DNA of 64,000 bases from Microbulbifer celer (GCF_020991125.1 NZ_CP087715.1:3401001-3465000); one strand, 5' to 3'. Numbered from the stretch's first letter, positions 17,383-28,150 are shown. Numbers and translations are program-made. The notes: generated from the sequence alone by a model not told the origin.

Positions 17383-19383
17383 TTACTTCAGCAGTCCTTC
17401 AACCGCTTCCGCAACTTTCTCGGCAGTGATGCCGAAGTGCTTCATCAGGTCACCGGCCGGGGCAGATTCACCGAAGGTGTCCATGCCGACGATGGCGCCG
17501 TCGAAGCCGACGAACTTGTACCAGTAGTCCTTGTGACCGGCTTCCACCGCGACGCGGGCGCGCACGTTGGAAGGCAGTACGGATTCACGGTAATCCGCAG
17601 GCTGGGCGGCGAAGGCTTCGGCGCAGGGCATGGAGACCACGCGCACTTTGCGGCCGGACAGTTGTTCGGCAGCGGTAGTGGCGAGCTCTACTTCGGAGCC
17701 GGTGGCGATGATGATGGCTTCCGGTTCGCCGTCGCAGTCGCGCAGCACGTAGCCGCCCTTCTCGACGTTGGCCAGTTGCTCGTCGGTGCGCGGCTGCGGG
17801 GCAAGACCCTGGCGGCTGAAGATCAGCGCGCTGGGGCCGTCGCTGCGGGAGACGGCCATTTTCCAGCTCACGGCAGATTCGGTGGCGTCACAGGGGCGCC
17901 AGGTCTGCAGATTCGGGGTAGCGCGCAACGCGGTGAGCTGCTCTACCGGCTGGTGGGTAGGACCGTCTTCGCCGAGGCCGATGGAGTCGTGGGTGTAGAC
18001 GAATACGACTTTCTGTTTCATGAGCGAAGCCATACGCACGGCGTTACGGGCGTATTCCATGAACATCAGGAAGGTTGCGCCGTAAGGTACGAAGCCGCCG
18101 TGCAGGGCGATGCCGTTCATGATGGCGCTCATGCCGAATTCACGTACGCCGTAGTAGACGTAGTTACCAGAGGCGTCGTCGGCGCTCACGCCTTTGGCAC
18201 CGGACCAGATGGTGAGGTTGGAGCCGGCCAGGTCGGCGGAGCCGCCGAGGAATTCCGGCAACAGCGGACCGAAGGCGTTCAAGGTGTTCTGGCTGGCCTT
18301 ACGCGAGGCCACTTTCTCGCCGTCGGCCTGGCACTGTTTGATGTACTCGTCGGCCTTGGCGAGGAAGTCTGCGGGCAGTTCGCCCTTCATGCGGCGTACA
18401 AACTCTTCGGCGAGTTCCGGGTACGCCTCTTTATAGTCTTCGAAGATGTCGTTCCACTCGTCTTCCTGCTCGGAACCTTTAACGCGCGCGTCCCAGGCGT
18501 GGTACAGGTCTTCGGGAATGACGAACGGTTCGTGCTTCCAGCCCAGGGTCTCGCGTACCAGGGCGATTTCGTCGTCGCCCAGTGGTGCACCGTGACACTC
18601 TTCGCGGCCCTGCTTGTTGGGGGAGCCGAAGCCGATCACGGTCTTGCAGCAGATAATGGTGGGCCTGGACGTTTCCGCGCGGGCTTCTTCGATCGCGGCC
18701 TTGATCGCCTGCGGATCGTGGCCGTCCACATTGGAGATCACGTGCCAGCCGTAGGATTCAAAGCGCTTGGGCGTGTCGTCGGTGAACCAGCCTTCGACTT
18801 CACCGTCGATGGAGATGCCGTTGTCGTCGTAGAACGCGACCAGCTTGCCCAGACCCAGGGTGCCCGCCAGGGAGCAGGCTTCGTGGGAGATGCCTTCCAT
18901 CAGGCAGCCGTCACCCAGGAAGCAGTAAGTGTGGTGGTCCACCAGCTCGTAGCCTTCGCGGTTGAACTGAGCGGCGAGGACTTTCTCGGCCAGCGCAAAG
19001 CCCACGGCGTTGGTGATGCCCTGGCCCAATGGGCCGGTGGTAGTCTCTACACCAGGGGCATAGCCGTACTCGGGATGGCCCGGGGTTTTGGAGTGCAGTT
19101 GGCGGAAGTTCTGCAGCTCGTGGATGGACAGGTCATAACCTGTCAGGTGCAGCAGGGAATACAGCAGCATGGAACCGTGACCGTTGGAGAGCACGAAACG
19201 GTCGCGATCCGCCCACTCGGGGTTGGCGGGATTGTGCTTGAGGTAGTCGTTCCACAGCACTTCGGCAATATCAGCCATCCCCATGGGCGCGCCGGGGTGG
19301 CCGCTCTTGGCTTTCTGGACCGCGTCCATAGACAGGGCGCGAATGGCATTGGCCTTTTCTGTGCGAGAAGGATTAGAAGACAT
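17383..19383 (-). CDS. tkt: Transketolase
   Basis: A 666-residue full-length transketolase of the non-oxidative pentose phosphate pathway, transferring two-carbon units with thiamine diphosphate. Visible are [20 protein letters not shown] at the N-terminus, the thiamine diphosphate motif [12 protein letters not shown] (about residue 155), the central pyrimidine domain with [16 protein letters not shown], and the C-terminal domain from about 540. The ATG at 19383 gives the usual family start ([16 protein letters not shown]); an ATG eight codons upstream is possible. It leads a minus-strand unit with epd and diverges from the ArsR-methyltransferase regulator gene; two related palindromes lie in the shared promoter region. 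Confidence 0.95.
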   Translation of the reverse strand: MSSNPSRTEKANAIRALSMDAVQKAKSGHPGAPMGMADIAEVLWNDYLKHNPANPEWADRDRFVLSNGHGSMLLYSLLHLTGYDLSIHELQNFRQLHSKTPGHPEYGYAPGVETTTGPLGQGITNAVGFALAEKVLAAQFNREGYELVDHHTYCFLGDGCLMEGISHEACSLAGTLGLGKLVAFYDDNGISIDGEVEGWFTDDTPKRFESYGWHVISNVDGHDPQAIKAAIEEARAETSRPTIICCKTVIGFGSPNKQGREECHGAPLGDDEIALVRETLGWKHEPFVIPEDLYHAWDARVKGSEQEDEWNDIFEDYKEAYPELAEEFVRRMKGELPADFLAKADEYIKQCQADGEKVASRKASQNTLNAFGPLLPEFLGGSADLAGSNLTIWSGAKGVSADDASGNYVYYGVREFGMSAIMNGIALHGGFVPYGATFLMFMEYARNAVRMASLMKQKVVFVYTHDSIGLGEDGPTHQPVEQLTALRATPNLQTWRPCDATESAVSWKMAVSRSDGPSALIFSRQGLAPQPRTDEQLANVEKGGYVLRDCDGEPEAIIIATGSEVELATTAAEQLSGRKVRVVSMPCAEAFAAQPADYRESVLPSNVRARVAVEAGHKDYWYKFVGFDGAIVGMDTFGESAPAGDLMKHFGITAEKVAEAVEGLLK

Positions 19384-19612
19384 AGTGGGCTCTCGGTTTG
19401 GAATCATCAGTTCTCAGATGCGCTGCGGGTCCCGGCTCTGGTGGCCAGCTTGCCGCGGCAACCCATTCCCTGCGCGACCTGACGGCCGGGGTAAATGGGG
19501 TGCGTATTTTCCCGTAAACCACCGACGCCTGCAAAGGCCGGGTGGCCAAATACTGCCCTTCTGCGAAACATTTTCCCAATACACCTACCTGGAACGAATT
19601 GGTTTCAACTGC

Positions 19613-19652
19613 ATCAAAGTTTTTCAATGAAGCTGCATCAAAAAACTTTGAT
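19613..19652. promoter_or_regulatory. Tandem operator candidates in the tkt/regulator divergent promoter
   Basis: Two related 16-bp sites lie 24 bp apart: 19613-19628 (ATCAAAGTTTTTCAAT) and 19637-19652 (ATCAAAAAACTTTGAT). The second is a perfect ATCAAA-N4-TTTGAT palindrome; on the minus strand it shares ATCAAAGTTTTT with the first. Both are preceded by CTGC as direct repeats. The second site lies just upstream of a possible -10 box (TAAAAT, 19658-19663) for the regulator gene at 19684. They are the natural binding sites for that regulator, and could also affect tkt. Confidence 0.6.
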
Positions 19653-19683
19653 ATAGGTAAAATCCACTGCTAGACTCCGCTCC

Positions 19684-20673
19684 ATGCTTGAATCCAGCCA
19701 ATCCTCATCACGGTCCGCCCGCAGCCCGGAGCAGAACCCGGAATCCCGCGCCAGCGCGCAGATTCCCCAGCTGGCGGCGACCCTGAAGGCCGCCGGCGAC
19801 CCGTTGCGGCTGGAGATCCTGCGCCTGTTGAGCCAGGACTCATACAGCGTGCTGGAGCTGTGCCGTATCTTCGACCTGCGCCAGCCGGCGCTGTCCCATC
19901 ACCTGAAGGTGCTGTCCCAGGCGGGGCTGGTGAGCAAGCGGCGCGAGGGCAACAACCTGTTTTACCGGCGCACGGCCAGCAGCGAGCTGTTACAGCAACT
20001 GTTCTCCGGCCTGGACCAGCTGCCGCTGACGCAAGAGCGCGCCGCAACCGTGGCCCAGATCGCTGCCGAACGCGCAGAGGCTTCGCGCCGGTTCTTCGCC
20101 GATTACGGCAACCGCTTCCGCGAACAGCAGGAGTTGATCGCCAGTTATAACGTGTACGGTCCTCAGGTGGCACAGCTGTTGAAACCGGGGCGTCACGCGC
20201 TGGAGGTGGGCCCCGGTGAGGGGGAGTTTCTGGCGGAGCTGGCGAGCCGTTTTGGTACGGTGACGGCGCTGGATCTGTCGCAGACGATGCTGGAGCGGGC
20301 GCAGGAATTTGCGGACGAGCAGGGTCTGCAGAATATCGAGTTTGTGTGCGACGACACCCGCGCGGCGGCATCCCGCCCGGAGAGTGCGGACTGCATTGTG
20401 GTGAATATGGTGTTGCACCACACGCCGGATCCGGCACAGATTTTTCACGATCTGCAGAAGTCGTTGAAGGTGGGTGGTCAGTTGTTGATTACCGAGTTGC
20501 ACGATCACAAGCAGGATTGGGCCCGGGATGCCTGTGGTGATCTCTGGCTGGGCTTTTCGCCTCAGCAGTTGATTGCGTGGGCGGCCGACGCCGGTTTGCA
20601 GAGAGGCCGTAGTGAGCACAGTGCTTTGCGCAATGGTTTCCAAGTGCAGATTCAGGAGTTTGTTAAGGGGTGA
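19684..20673 (+). CDS. ArsR-family HTH fused to SAM-dependent methyltransferase (SahR-like regulator)
   Basis: A 329-residue fusion. Residues about 25-105 form an ArsR/SmtB winged helix (AAGDPLRLEILRLLSQDSYS, QPALSHHLKVLSQAGLV) without the Cys metal-binding motif. Residues about 150-325 form a class I methyltransferase fold (motif I ALEVGPGEGEFLAEL, post-I VTALDLSQTML, then NMVLHHTPDP). This architecture occurs in SahR-type regulators that sense S-adenosylhomocysteine through the methyltransferase-like domain, and here it stands directly upstream of metK, ahcY and metF, the SAM cycle itself. It probably represses the cycle and itself through the paired sites at 19613-19652. I cannot tell whether the methyltransferase domain is still catalytic. 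Confidence 0.85.
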   Translation: MLESSQSSSRSARSPEQNPESRASAQIPQLAATLKAAGDPLRLEILRLLSQDSYSVLELCRIFDLRQPALSHHLKVLSQAGLVSKRREGNNLFYRRTASSELLQQLFSGLDQLPLTQERAATVAQIAAERAEASRRFFADYGNRFREQQELIASYNVYGPQVAQLLKPGRHALEVGPGEGEFLAELASRFGTVTALDLSQTMLERAQEFADEQGLQNIEFVCDDTRAAASRPESADCIVVNMVLHHTPDPAQIFHDLQKSLKVGGQLLITELHDHKQDWARDACGDLWLGFSPQQLIAWAADAGLQRGRSEHSALRNGFQVQIQEFVKG

Positions 20674-20719
20674 TCGGTTGTGGACTCCGTAGCCTTGGAG
20701 CTCTGTTTTAGCTTCGGGC

Positions 20720-20844
20720 GCCAGATCACCGGGTGCAACTTTTCGGAACCGAGCTAGGCGCCCCCCTGTGAACCCATCCCTGGGCGCTGCGGCGCAAACA
20801 TCCTGTTTGCGACGCTTCCGAAAAGTTGCACCCGGTGCTCTGGC
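20720..20844 (+). repeat. Palindromic element, copy B (regulator-metK gap)
   Basis: Arms 20720-20748 and 20816-20844 (29 nt each, one mismatch) enclose 67 nt, 14 more than copies A, D and E. The extra bases (AGCTAGGCGCCCCC) are inserted just inside the left arm. Hairpin 1 is CCCAT-CC-CTGGG and hairpin 2 is GCAAACA-TCC-TGTTTGC. Confidence 0.9.
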
Positions 20845-20915
20845 TTAACGAATGACCACTGGACTTTGTAAGCAACTTTCGCCAACAACGACGAAGCAAT
20901 GAAGTACAAATCGAA

Positions 20916-21027
20916 GGCCGAGAGGCCGGGGAAAGGTTTCAAAAGCGTCGGCGACAGGGACGTCGCCGCCGCAGCGTACAGGGATGTATTTACAGCGGTT
21001 TTGAAACCTTTCACCGGCCTCTTGGCC
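20916..21027 (-). repeat. Palindromic element, copy C (regulator-metK gap, opposite orientation)
   Basis: Arms 20916-20944 and 20999-21027 (29 nt, two mismatches) enclose 54 nt. Read on the minus strand, hairpin 1 is TACAT-CC-CTGTA and hairpin 2 is GGCGACGTCCCTGTCGCC. It lies 71 bp from copy B in inverted orientation, so the 451-base gap before metK is mostly repeat. Confidence 0.9.
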
Positions 21028-21124
21028 GCCACCCAAACAGGAACAATGCTCCGGATTAAGAAACTACGGAGTGCTAAACAAGATTTACGCCAACCGCCAG
21101 CTGCGGAAAAAGGAGAAGCTCACA

Positions 21125-22345
<1,221 letters not shown>

Positions 22346-22419
22346 ACAGGTTGGGCAGGCCACAAGTCCGCCCAGCATTCGCCAGGCAAAACCCGAGCGA
22401 CAACCCAGAGATTTAGGAC

Positions 22420-23805
22420 ATGAACCAGATGAGCACCGAATTCAAAGACTTTAAAGTAGCCGACATCAGCCTCGCCGATTGGGGCCGCAAAGAAATCGAA
22501 ATCGCCGAAGGCGAAATGCCGGCCCTGATTACCCTGCGCGAGAAATACCGCGCAGAGCAGCCGCTGGCCGGCGCCCGCATTATGGGCTGTATCCACATGA
22601 CCATTCAGACCGCAGTACTGATCGAAACCCTGGTCGCCCTGGGCGCGGAAGTACGCTGGTCTTCGTGCAATATTTTCTCCACCCAGGATCACGCTGCCGC
22701 GGCCATCGCCGCCAGCGGTGTACCGGTATTCGCCTGGAAAGGCGAAACCGAAGAGGAATACGAGTGGTGCCTGGAGCGCACCATCGGCGCGGACGTGGCC
22801 GGCTGGCAGCCGAACCTGATCCTCGACGACGGCGGTGACCTCACCGAGCTGCTGCACCGCAAATATCCGGAGCTGCTGGACAAGTGTCACGGTATCAGTG
22901 AAGAAACCACCACCGGCGTGCATCGCCTGCAGGACATGCTGAAAGCTGGCACCCTGAAAGTACCGGCGATCAACGTCAACGACGCTGTCACCAAGAGCAA
23001 GAACGACAACAAATACGGCTGTCGCCACAGCCTGAACGACGCCATCAAGCGCGGCACCGACCACCTGCTGGCCGGCAAGAAAGCGCTGGTGATCGGCTAC
23101 GGCGATGTGGGTAAAGGCTCTGCCGCCTCCCTGCGCCAGGAAGGCATGATCGTGAAAGTCACCGAAGTGGATCCGATCTGTGCGATGCAGGCCTGCATGG
23201 ACGGCTTCGAGCTGGTTTCCCCGTATATCAACGGCGTCAACGACGGCAGCGAATCCTGCATCAACAAGGCACTGCTGGCGAACACCGACCTGATTGTGAC
23301 CACCACCGGCAACGTGAATGTGTGCGACGCGAATATGCTGAAGGCGCTCAAGTCCGGCGCTGTGGTTTCCAACATCGGGCACTTCGATAACGAGATCGAC
23401 ACCGCCTTCATGCGTGAAAACTGGGAATGGCAGGAAGTGAAACCCCAGGTGCACAAGATCGTGCGCAACGCCGACAACAACGATCACCTGTTGCTGCTGT
23501 CCGAAGGACGCCTGGTCAACCTGGGCAATGCCACCGGCCACCCGAGCCGCATCATGGACGGTTCCTTTGCCAACCAGGTGCTGGCACAGATCCACCTGTA
23601 CAAGGAAAAGTTTGCCGAACTACCGGCGGACCAGAAAGTTTCCGCGCTGTACGTAAAAGTACTGCCGAAACACCTGGACGAAGAAGTGGCCAAGTACATG
23701 GTGGAAGGTTTCGGCGGTGTAATCACCCGCATGACCGAAGATCAGGCCAACTATATTGGCGTATCCGTAGACGGCCCTTACAAGCCGGAAAGTTACAAGT
23801 ATTAA
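22420..23805 (+). CDS. ahcY: S-adenosylhomocysteinase
   Basis: A 461-residue S-adenosylhomocysteine hydrolase that splits S-adenosylhomocysteine into homocysteine and adenosine with a tightly bound NAD. Visible are [16 protein letters not shown], the NAD site [19 protein letters not shown] (about residue 226), [11 protein letters not shown], and the conserved C-terminus [14 protein letters not shown] 22420 is preceded by AGGA at short spacing, and ATG 22429 is an alternative. It lies 74 bases after metK and removes the inhibitory product of SAM-dependent methylation. Confidence 0.97.
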   Translation: MNQMSTEFKDFKVADISLADWGRKEIEIAEGEMPALITLREKYRAEQPLAGARIMGCIHMTIQTAVLIETLVALGAEVRWSSCNIFSTQDHAAAAIAASGVPVFAWKGETEEEYEWCLERTIGADVAGWQPNLILDDGGDLTELLHRKYPELLDKCHGISEETTTGVHRLQDMLKAGTLKVPAINVNDAVTKSKNDNKYGCRHSLNDAIKRGTDHLLAGKKALVIGYGDVGKGSAASLRQEGMIVKVTEVDPICAMQACMDGFELVSPYINGVNDGSESCINKALLANTDLIVTTTGNVNVCDANMLKALKSGAVVSNIGHFDNEIDTAFMRENWEWQEVKPQVHKIVRNADNNDHLLLLSEGRLVNLGNATGHPSRIMDGSFANQVLAQIHLYKEKFAELPADQKVSALYVKVLPKHLDEEVAKYMVEGFGGVITRMTEDQANYIGVSVDGPYKPESYKY

Positions 23806-23816
23806 GCCTTTGGTTA

Positions 23817-23889
23817 CTGGATGCCGGCCTGCGCCGGCATGACGATGGAATAGATTGATTCGTCACCCCGGACCTGATCCGGGATCCAG
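23817..23889. repeat. REP-like inverted pair before metF
   Basis: Two related units in inverted orientation: 23817-23845 (starting CTGGATGCCGG, ending CCGGCATGACGA) and 23861-23889 (starting TCGTCACCCCGG, ending CCGGGATCCAG). Each can fold on itself and the two can also pair. Units of this CTGGAT-CCGG / CCGG-TGACGA type are widespread intergenic repeats in proteobacteria. It sits between ahcY and metF and overlaps the extended, probably untranslated metF frame. Confidence 0.8.
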
Positions 23890-23914
23890 AAAGACCGAGG
23901 GAATGGAACAGAAC

Positions 23915-24748
23915 ATGAGTCAATTACGTATCAGCTTTGAGTTTTTCCCACCCAAGACCGAACAGGGTCGGGAAAAGCTGTACAACACCCGCGAACAATT
24001 GCAGGCGTTCAACCCGGCGTTCTTCTCGCTGACCTATGGTGCCGGCGGTACCACCCGCGACACCACGGCGAACATCGTCACCGGCCTGCGTAAGGATGGT
24101 ATTTCCATCGCCCCGCACCTGTCCTTCGGCGGCGACAATGAAGAGATCGTGCTCGGATTGCTGGAGCGCTACAAAGAGGCCGGCGTGGATCGTATCGTCG
24201 CGCTGCGTGGCGACATTCCCTCCGGCATGGGCTCCGTGGCACAACTGGTGTACGCCAACGAACTGGTGGCGTTTATCCGCCGCCATACTGGTGACCATTT
24301 CCAGCTGGAGGTTGCCGCCTACCCGGAAATCCATCCGGAAGCGGAAAGCTATGACGACGATATCCGCTTTTTGAAAGGCAAGTTCGAGGCCGGCGCCGAC
24401 AGTGGCCTGACCCAATACTTCTACAATCCGGATGCGTACTTTTACTTTATGGATCAGTGCGAGAAGGCGGGCATCAACAAGCCCATCTACCCGGGCATCA
24501 TGCCGATCACCAACTTCGCCAACCTGGCGCGCTTCTCCCGCAACTGCGGCGCGGAAATTCCGCGTTGGCTGAAGTACCGCATGGAGAGCTATCGCGATCC
24601 GGAAGATGTGAAAAAGCTGGGGCTGGAAGTAGTCACCGACCTGTGTGAGACCCTGCTGGACGGTGGCGCGCCCGGCCTGCACTTTTACACCATGAACCAG
24701 GTTGAGCCTACCAGCAGTATTCTGAAGGCCCTGGACATTAATGGCTGA
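23915..24748 (+). CDS. metF: 5,10-methylenetetrahydrofolate reductase
   Basis: A 277-residue MetF-type flavoprotein of the TIM-barrel family that reduces methylenetetrahydrofolate to methyltetrahydrofolate for methionine synthesis. Motifs include RISFEFFPPKTEQGREKL at the N-terminus, LTYGAGGTTRDTT, VALRGDIPSGMG (about residue 95), QYFYNPDAYFYF and PGIMPITNF. The frame opens at 23855 inside a repeat; ATG 23903 has no room for a ribosome binding site, so ATG 23915, with GGA eight bases before it, is preferred. It completes the methyl cycle with metK and ahcY upstream and ends at a bidirectional terminator. Confidence 0.95.
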   Translation: MSQLRISFEFFPPKTEQGREKLYNTREQLQAFNPAFFSLTYGAGGTTRDTTANIVTGLRKDGISIAPHLSFGGDNEEIVLGLLERYKEAGVDRIVALRGDIPSGMGSVAQLVYANELVAFIRRHTGDHFQLEVAAYPEIHPEAESYDDDIRFLKGKFEAGADSGLTQYFYNPDAYFYFMDQCEKAGINKPIYPGIMPITNFANLARFSRNCGAEIPRWLKYRMESYRDPEDVKKLGLEVVTDLCETLLDGGAPGLHFYTMNQVEPTSSILKALDING

Positions 24749-24770
24749 GAGCGTACTCTTGTAATACCAC

Positions 24771-24800
24771 AAAAAAGCGCGGATCAGTCCGCGCTTTTTT
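24771..24800. terminator. Bidirectional terminator between metF and the OmpA-like gene
   Basis: AAAAAAGCGCGGA-TCAG-TCCGCGCTTTTTT is a perfect 13-bp stem with A and T tracts on either side, so it can end transcription both ways. Its loop contains the stop codon of the minus-strand OmpA-like gene. Confidence 0.9.
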
Positions 24801-25395
24801 GTGGGTATGATTTCGATTTGCTCATTCGCACATTGATCGGCTTGCCGTTGTAATTCATCACCCGCACCACCAGTCTCCGATTCTGCGCCCGCCCCAGTTC
24901 ACTGTCATTGTCGGCAATGGGATCCGAATCTCCATACCCCTGCGCCTCTACCCGCTCGGCACTGATACCCCGCTCGAGCAGGAATTGTTTGACCCAATTG
25001 GCACGCCACTGGGACAGCTTCTGGTTTTTTGCTGAATCTCCCGCATTGTCCGTATGCCCCTCAACGGCGATTTTCAGGTCCGGGAAATCCCGCATGATAA
25101 CGAGCAGCGCCTCTACATCATCGAGAGTATTCATCTTCGGTGCAAAGCCACCGGGTTCGAAATCAACATCCAGAATGAATGTGTCACTCTGCCGCTGTTG
25201 CCCCATCAGAAAACGCACCATGGCATCGCCAAATGGCGCCGCGTCGCGAGCGGCCTGCTCTCTGTCGCCACCGGTGACCAGGTCGCGCGGATCCAGGGTG
25301 TACTTCTTGGTCGGATCAGGGCAACCCGTTAACAGCAACGCAGCAAAGACTGTGGAAACGATCGCAATATGGGGTCGCGGGGGCAAAACAGGCAT
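24784..25395 (-). CDS. OmpA/MotB-domain lipoprotein
   Basis: A 203-residue lipoprotein with lipobox ALLLTGC near residue 24 and a C-terminal OmpA-like peptidoglycan-binding domain (about residues 85-195: KIAVEGHTDNAGDSAKNQKL, RVEAQGYGDSDPIADN, AQNRRLVV). It probably anchors the outer membrane to the cell wall like Pal or YiaD. The ATG at 25395 gives the signal and follows AGAGGAAG; a longer frame to 25518 adds no signal. It is a single gene, diverging from an exported protein gene, and its stop lies in the loop of the terminator shared with metF. Confidence 0.85.
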   Translation of the reverse strand: MPVLPPRPHIAIVSTVFAALLLTGCPDPTKKYTLDPRDLVTGGDREQAARDAAPFGDAMVRFLMGQQRQSDTFILDVDFEPGGFAPKMNTLDDVEALLVIMRDFPDLKIAVEGHTDNAGDSAKNQKLSQWRANWVKQFLLERGISAERVEAQGYGDSDPIADNDSELGRAQNRRLVVRVMNYNGKPINVRMSKSKSYPQKSAD

Positions 25396-25567
25396 AGAGC
25401 CGCTTCCTCTTGGTGAATGATAGAAGGCGGTTCGCGCATTGTAGGATCGCCCGATGCCAATCCGTAGCCTAATCCTGAGCGAGACGCAGAGCACGGTTTC
25501 TGAGATGATCACGGGCACCCTAACCTTTAACGCACCCCCTAACCTTGCCTACGCCGGGGAGATCGAC

Positions 25568-26320
25568 ATGAACAAACAACTGATTCTTACCCTTGTTGGG
25601 GCCATCGGCATCGTGCTGGCTCTGGTATTAGGCTCAAGCGTTAGTGCCCAGCAAATCGTGAGCGTAGATCCCGGCGATGCGTGGTTGGATGCGAGTGAGG
25701 GGTATCAGGAGAAAGTTACCTGGCGCGTGGCGAGCCACGGTGGCGCGGCGTCGCCACGGGGCGTTTTTGTCAATCTGGACAACAGCCAAGAACTGGCAGT
25801 GGTGGACCGGATTCTCGAGTTTTCAGGTAATCGCGGCGAGGTAACCGAGACGGTACAGATCTCTGCGCAACAAGTGCACCAGTGGCACGCACAGGGTGTG
25901 CGCCGGGTGGGTTACCGCCGGGTATTCGCCGGCGCCGCGGGCAGCCTTTCCAATCACATCCTGTTCGATCTCGACGCCAGTGGCCGCCTGGCACAGGTGC
26001 AGGCCAGCCCCGAGCAGCAGACCGTGAGCGGAAAATCCAGGCAGATGATGCTAGCGTGGAACCTGAATTCCGACCTCGGCAGTATCAGTGCCCATTCCGA
26101 GAGCGGTCAGTTTATGGTAGGTGATCGCGTGGTCTACGAGGTGCTGGAGCCGCTTTCAGCCGAAGGGGACAGCCGCCTGAACGAGACCGTTACCCTGCCG
26201 CCCGGACTGATTAATGAACTGGTTGCCAACGGCATCTATCAGGTGCGCTACACCCGGACTTTTGTCGATGACAAGGACACCCGCCGCAGCGCTTCAATGA
26301 ATATCAGGCTGACGCAGTAG
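25568..26320 (+). CDS. Exported protein of unknown function
   Basis: A 250-residue protein that I do not recognise, with a clear Sec signal (residues 1-29, ending VSA-QQ). The rest is predicted mostly beta, and appears as two related halves: each has a segment with a verb-like pattern of VDRxLEFSGNRGEVTETV / LNETVTLPPGLINEL, then HQWHAQGVRRVGYRRVFAG / VANGIYQVRYTRTFVDD, which suggests duplicated immunoglobulin-like domains. ATG 25568 follows GGGGAG; the frame opens earlier at 25454 without a signal. It stands between a divergent lipoprotein gene and a convergent HAD phosphatase gene. Confidence 0.65.
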   Translation: MNKQLILTLVGAIGIVLALVLGSSVSAQQIVSVDPGDAWLDASEGYQEKVTWRVASHGGAASPRGVFVNLDNSQELAVVDRILEFSGNRGEVTETVQISAQQVHQWHAQGVRRVGYRRVFAGAAGSLSNHILFDLDASGRLAQVQASPEQQTVSGKSRQMMLAWNLNSDLGSISAHSESGQFMVGDRVVYEVLEPLSAEGDSRLNETVTLPPGLINELVANGIYQVRYTRTFVDDKDTRRSASMNIRLTQ

Positions 26321-26335
26321 CGCACTGTCCCCGGA

Positions 26336-26986
26336 TCAAAAATAATCCAGCAGCAGCTGCATATCGTGAATAACCCGCGCGCCTTCGGCTTCCAGTTGCC
26401 GGCCGCGGTTGCCGTTGTGGCTGTAGCCCACGACCGGCATGCCAGCAGACACTGCCGCCTTCACGCCGGCAATGGAATCCTCCACCACCAGGCAGTGCTG
26501 CGGTGCAATACCAAACTGGCGCGCGCTGTGTAAAAACAAATCCGGCCAGGGTTTTCCGCGGCCAACATCGTCGGCACTGAAAATGCGCCCGTCAAAAAAG
26601 TCCCACAGGCCGGTTTTATTCAAGGTAATCTGCATTTTGGTATGCGGCCCCGACGAGGCCACACAAGTCTGCAGATCCGTAGTACGCAGTCTTTCCAGTA
26701 CCTCATGAATACCGGTCACCGGCTCCAGCTCAGTATGAAAGGCCTCGCGGATACGGCGCTCGGTGTTGTGGAAATAAGACTCCGGTAACGGACCGCCATA
26801 GCGGGTTTCAATATCCAGGATACAATCCCTGGAGGGGCGACCACTGAACTGCTCGTCCAGCTCGTCCGCGGTGGCGGGCATACCCAGCTTTGTCATTTCT
26901 TCTGCCAGCACCCGACAGACGATGCTTTCGCTATCGACCAGCACACCATCGCAGTCGAAAATTACCAGTTTGGTATCGTGTATCAA
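26336..26986 (-). CDS. HAD-family phosphatase (YieH/phosphoglycolate phosphatase-like)
   Basis: A 216-residue haloacid-dehalogenase superfamily hydrolase. Motif I is VIFDCDGVLVDS with the nucleophile and acid Asp two residues apart (Asp11, Asp13), motif II is CVASSGPH, and motif III/IV is KPWPDLFLHSA ... CLVVEDSIAGVKAA. The four-helix cap follows motif I. The closest relatives by pattern are YieH and beta-phosphoglucomutase-like sugar phosphatases; the substrate is not determined. It lies 15 bases after the convergent exported-protein gene and 18 bases downstream of a small membrane protein gene on the same strand, perhaps in one transcript with it and rsmE. Confidence 0.85.
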   Translation of the reverse strand: MIHDTKLVIFDCDGVLVDSESIVCRVLAEEMTKLGMPATADELDEQFSGRPSRDCILDIETRYGGPLPESYFHNTERRIREAFHTELEPVTGIHEVLERLRTTDLQTCVASSGPHTKMQITLNKTGLWDFFDGRIFSADDVGRGKPWPDLFLHSARQFGIAPQHCLVVEDSIAGVKAAVSAGMPVVGYSHNGNRGRQLEAEGARVIHDMQLLLDYF

Positions 26987-27004
26987 CTTGCTTGCATCCT
27001 TAAT

Positions 27005-27367
27005 TCAAGTGGCGGAAATCAACAGAATACCAATCAGCACACCGGCGGCGCCCACCAACCGCACCAGGTTTTCGTTGCCGTGCACGATGCCCAGTACAAA
27101 TTCCCGGGTTTTCTCAAACCCGGATTGCAGGGCAAAGGCGCCGATCACTACCAGAAAGATCCCCAGCACATTGAACAAAGTGGCCCAACTGCGGGTATCG
27201 GAAATCAGCAGGAATACAATACCGATCACGATGCGCGCCCAGGCACCAAAATAGAACATCTGGGGATTCATTCTCTCACCGAGGTCTCTCGCCACCTGGG
27301 GTTTGAGAATAATCAGAATGGACATGGCGGTAATTGCCATGCCGATCAACCACACCAGTGCTTTCAT
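27005..27367 (-). CDS. Small four-helix membrane protein of unknown function
   Basis: A 120-residue membrane protein with about four hydrophobic segments (near residues 3-21, 42-57, 63-81 and 99-118). I cannot name the family. It lies between rsmE and the HAD phosphatase gene on the same strand with 30 and 18 base gaps, so all three are probably cotranscribed. The ATG follows AAGGAGAGAG, a strong ribosome binding site. Confidence 0.65.
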   Translation of the reverse strand: MKALVWLIGMAITAMSILIILKPQVARDLGERMNPQMFYFGAWARIVIGIVFLLISDTRSWATLFNVLGIFLVVIGAFALQSGFEKTREFVLGIVHGNENLVRLVGAAGVLIGILLISAT

Positions 27368-27397
27368 AACTCTCTCCTTGTTGGTTGAGCGCTTCTT

Positions 27398-28150
27398 TCA
27401 GAAGTCGCCCCATTGGAACTGCAGTACGGACAACGCCGCCACGGGTGCAGTTTCGGTGCGCAGCACCCGCGGCCCCAGACGCAGCGGGTGAAACTGCCGC
27501 TGCATTGCCAGTTCGATTTCGTCTGCAGACAGGCCGCCTTCCGGCCCCACCAATAATAGCGCGGACTGCGGACGGCCAAACTGTTGTTCCAGTTGTGGCA
27601 GTGATACGTCGGTGCGGTGGTGCAGTACGAGTTTAAGTGTTCCGCTCAGGTCTGCTGCGTCTTCACTGGCGAGAAACGGAGCAAACTTCATTGGCGCCAG
27701 TATCTGCGGCACGCGGTTGCGCGCGCTCTGTTCACAGGCGCTGATGGCGATCTGCTGCCACTGGCCGAGTTTTTTCTGCAGCCGCTCGCCGGTGAGTTTC
27801 ACTTCGCAGCGCTCGGTAAACAGGGGCTGGATGTCCGTCACCCCCAGTTCGGTGGCTTTCTGGATTACCCAGTCGAAACGGTCGCCGCGGGAGATGCCGA
27901 TGGCGAGGGTGATGGCCAGCGGTGATTGTCGATCCTCTGCGGTGTGGGCGCCCAGTTTTACCCGGGCGGTTTTCTTGCCCGCTTCGAGTATCTCGGCCTC
28001 GTATTCCCCGCCCTGCCCATCAAACAGTATCAACGGCCGGCCGGGGCCCAGTCGCAGGACCTTGACCACATGGCGGGACGCGGATTCGTCAAGTTGAACT
28101 TCGGTTTTACCCGCCAGGGGTTCGGCGGAAAAAATACGGGGGATACGCAA
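27398..28150 (-). CDS. rsmE: 16S rRNA (uracil-1498-N3)-methyltransferase
   Basis: A 250-residue SPOUT-class methyltransferase that modifies U1498 of 16S rRNA with SAM. It aligns along its length with RsmE: N-terminal RIPRIFSAEPL, then ATELGVTDIQPLFTERCEVK, ACEQSARNRVPQI, LLVGPEGGLSADEIELA and LGPRVLRTETAPVAAL at the knotted cofactor site. No ATG occurs at the expected place; TTG at 28150, preceded by AGGA seven bases away, gives exactly the family start MRIPRIF, so I use it. A longer frame to 28399 crosses a palindromic repeat and is not credible. It leads the small operon with the membrane protein and HAD genes. Confidence 0.92.
   Translation of the reverse strand: MRIPRIFSAEPLAGKTEVQLDESASRHVVKVLRLGPGRPLILFDGQGGEYEAEILEAGKKTARVKLGAHTAEDRQSPLAITLAIGISRGDRFDWVIQKATELGVTDIQPLFTERCEVKLTGERLQKKLGQWQQIAISACEQSARNRVPQILAPMKFAPFLASEDAADLSGTLKLVLHHRTDVSLPQLEQQFGRPQSALLLVGPEGGLSADEIELAMQRQFHPLRLGPRVLRTETAPVAALSVLQFQWGDF

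Noticed and set aside
17437-19482. 681-codon open frame on the plus strand opposite tkt
   Set aside because: It is a shadow of the strongly codon-biased tkt gene; the translation is Gly/Val/Ala-rich with no domain, and tkt is certain.
22346-22419. Possible SAH riboswitch before ahcY
   Set aside because: The gap is only 74 bases and a few short matches (GCCAGGC) are not accompanied by the required pseudoknot and stems.
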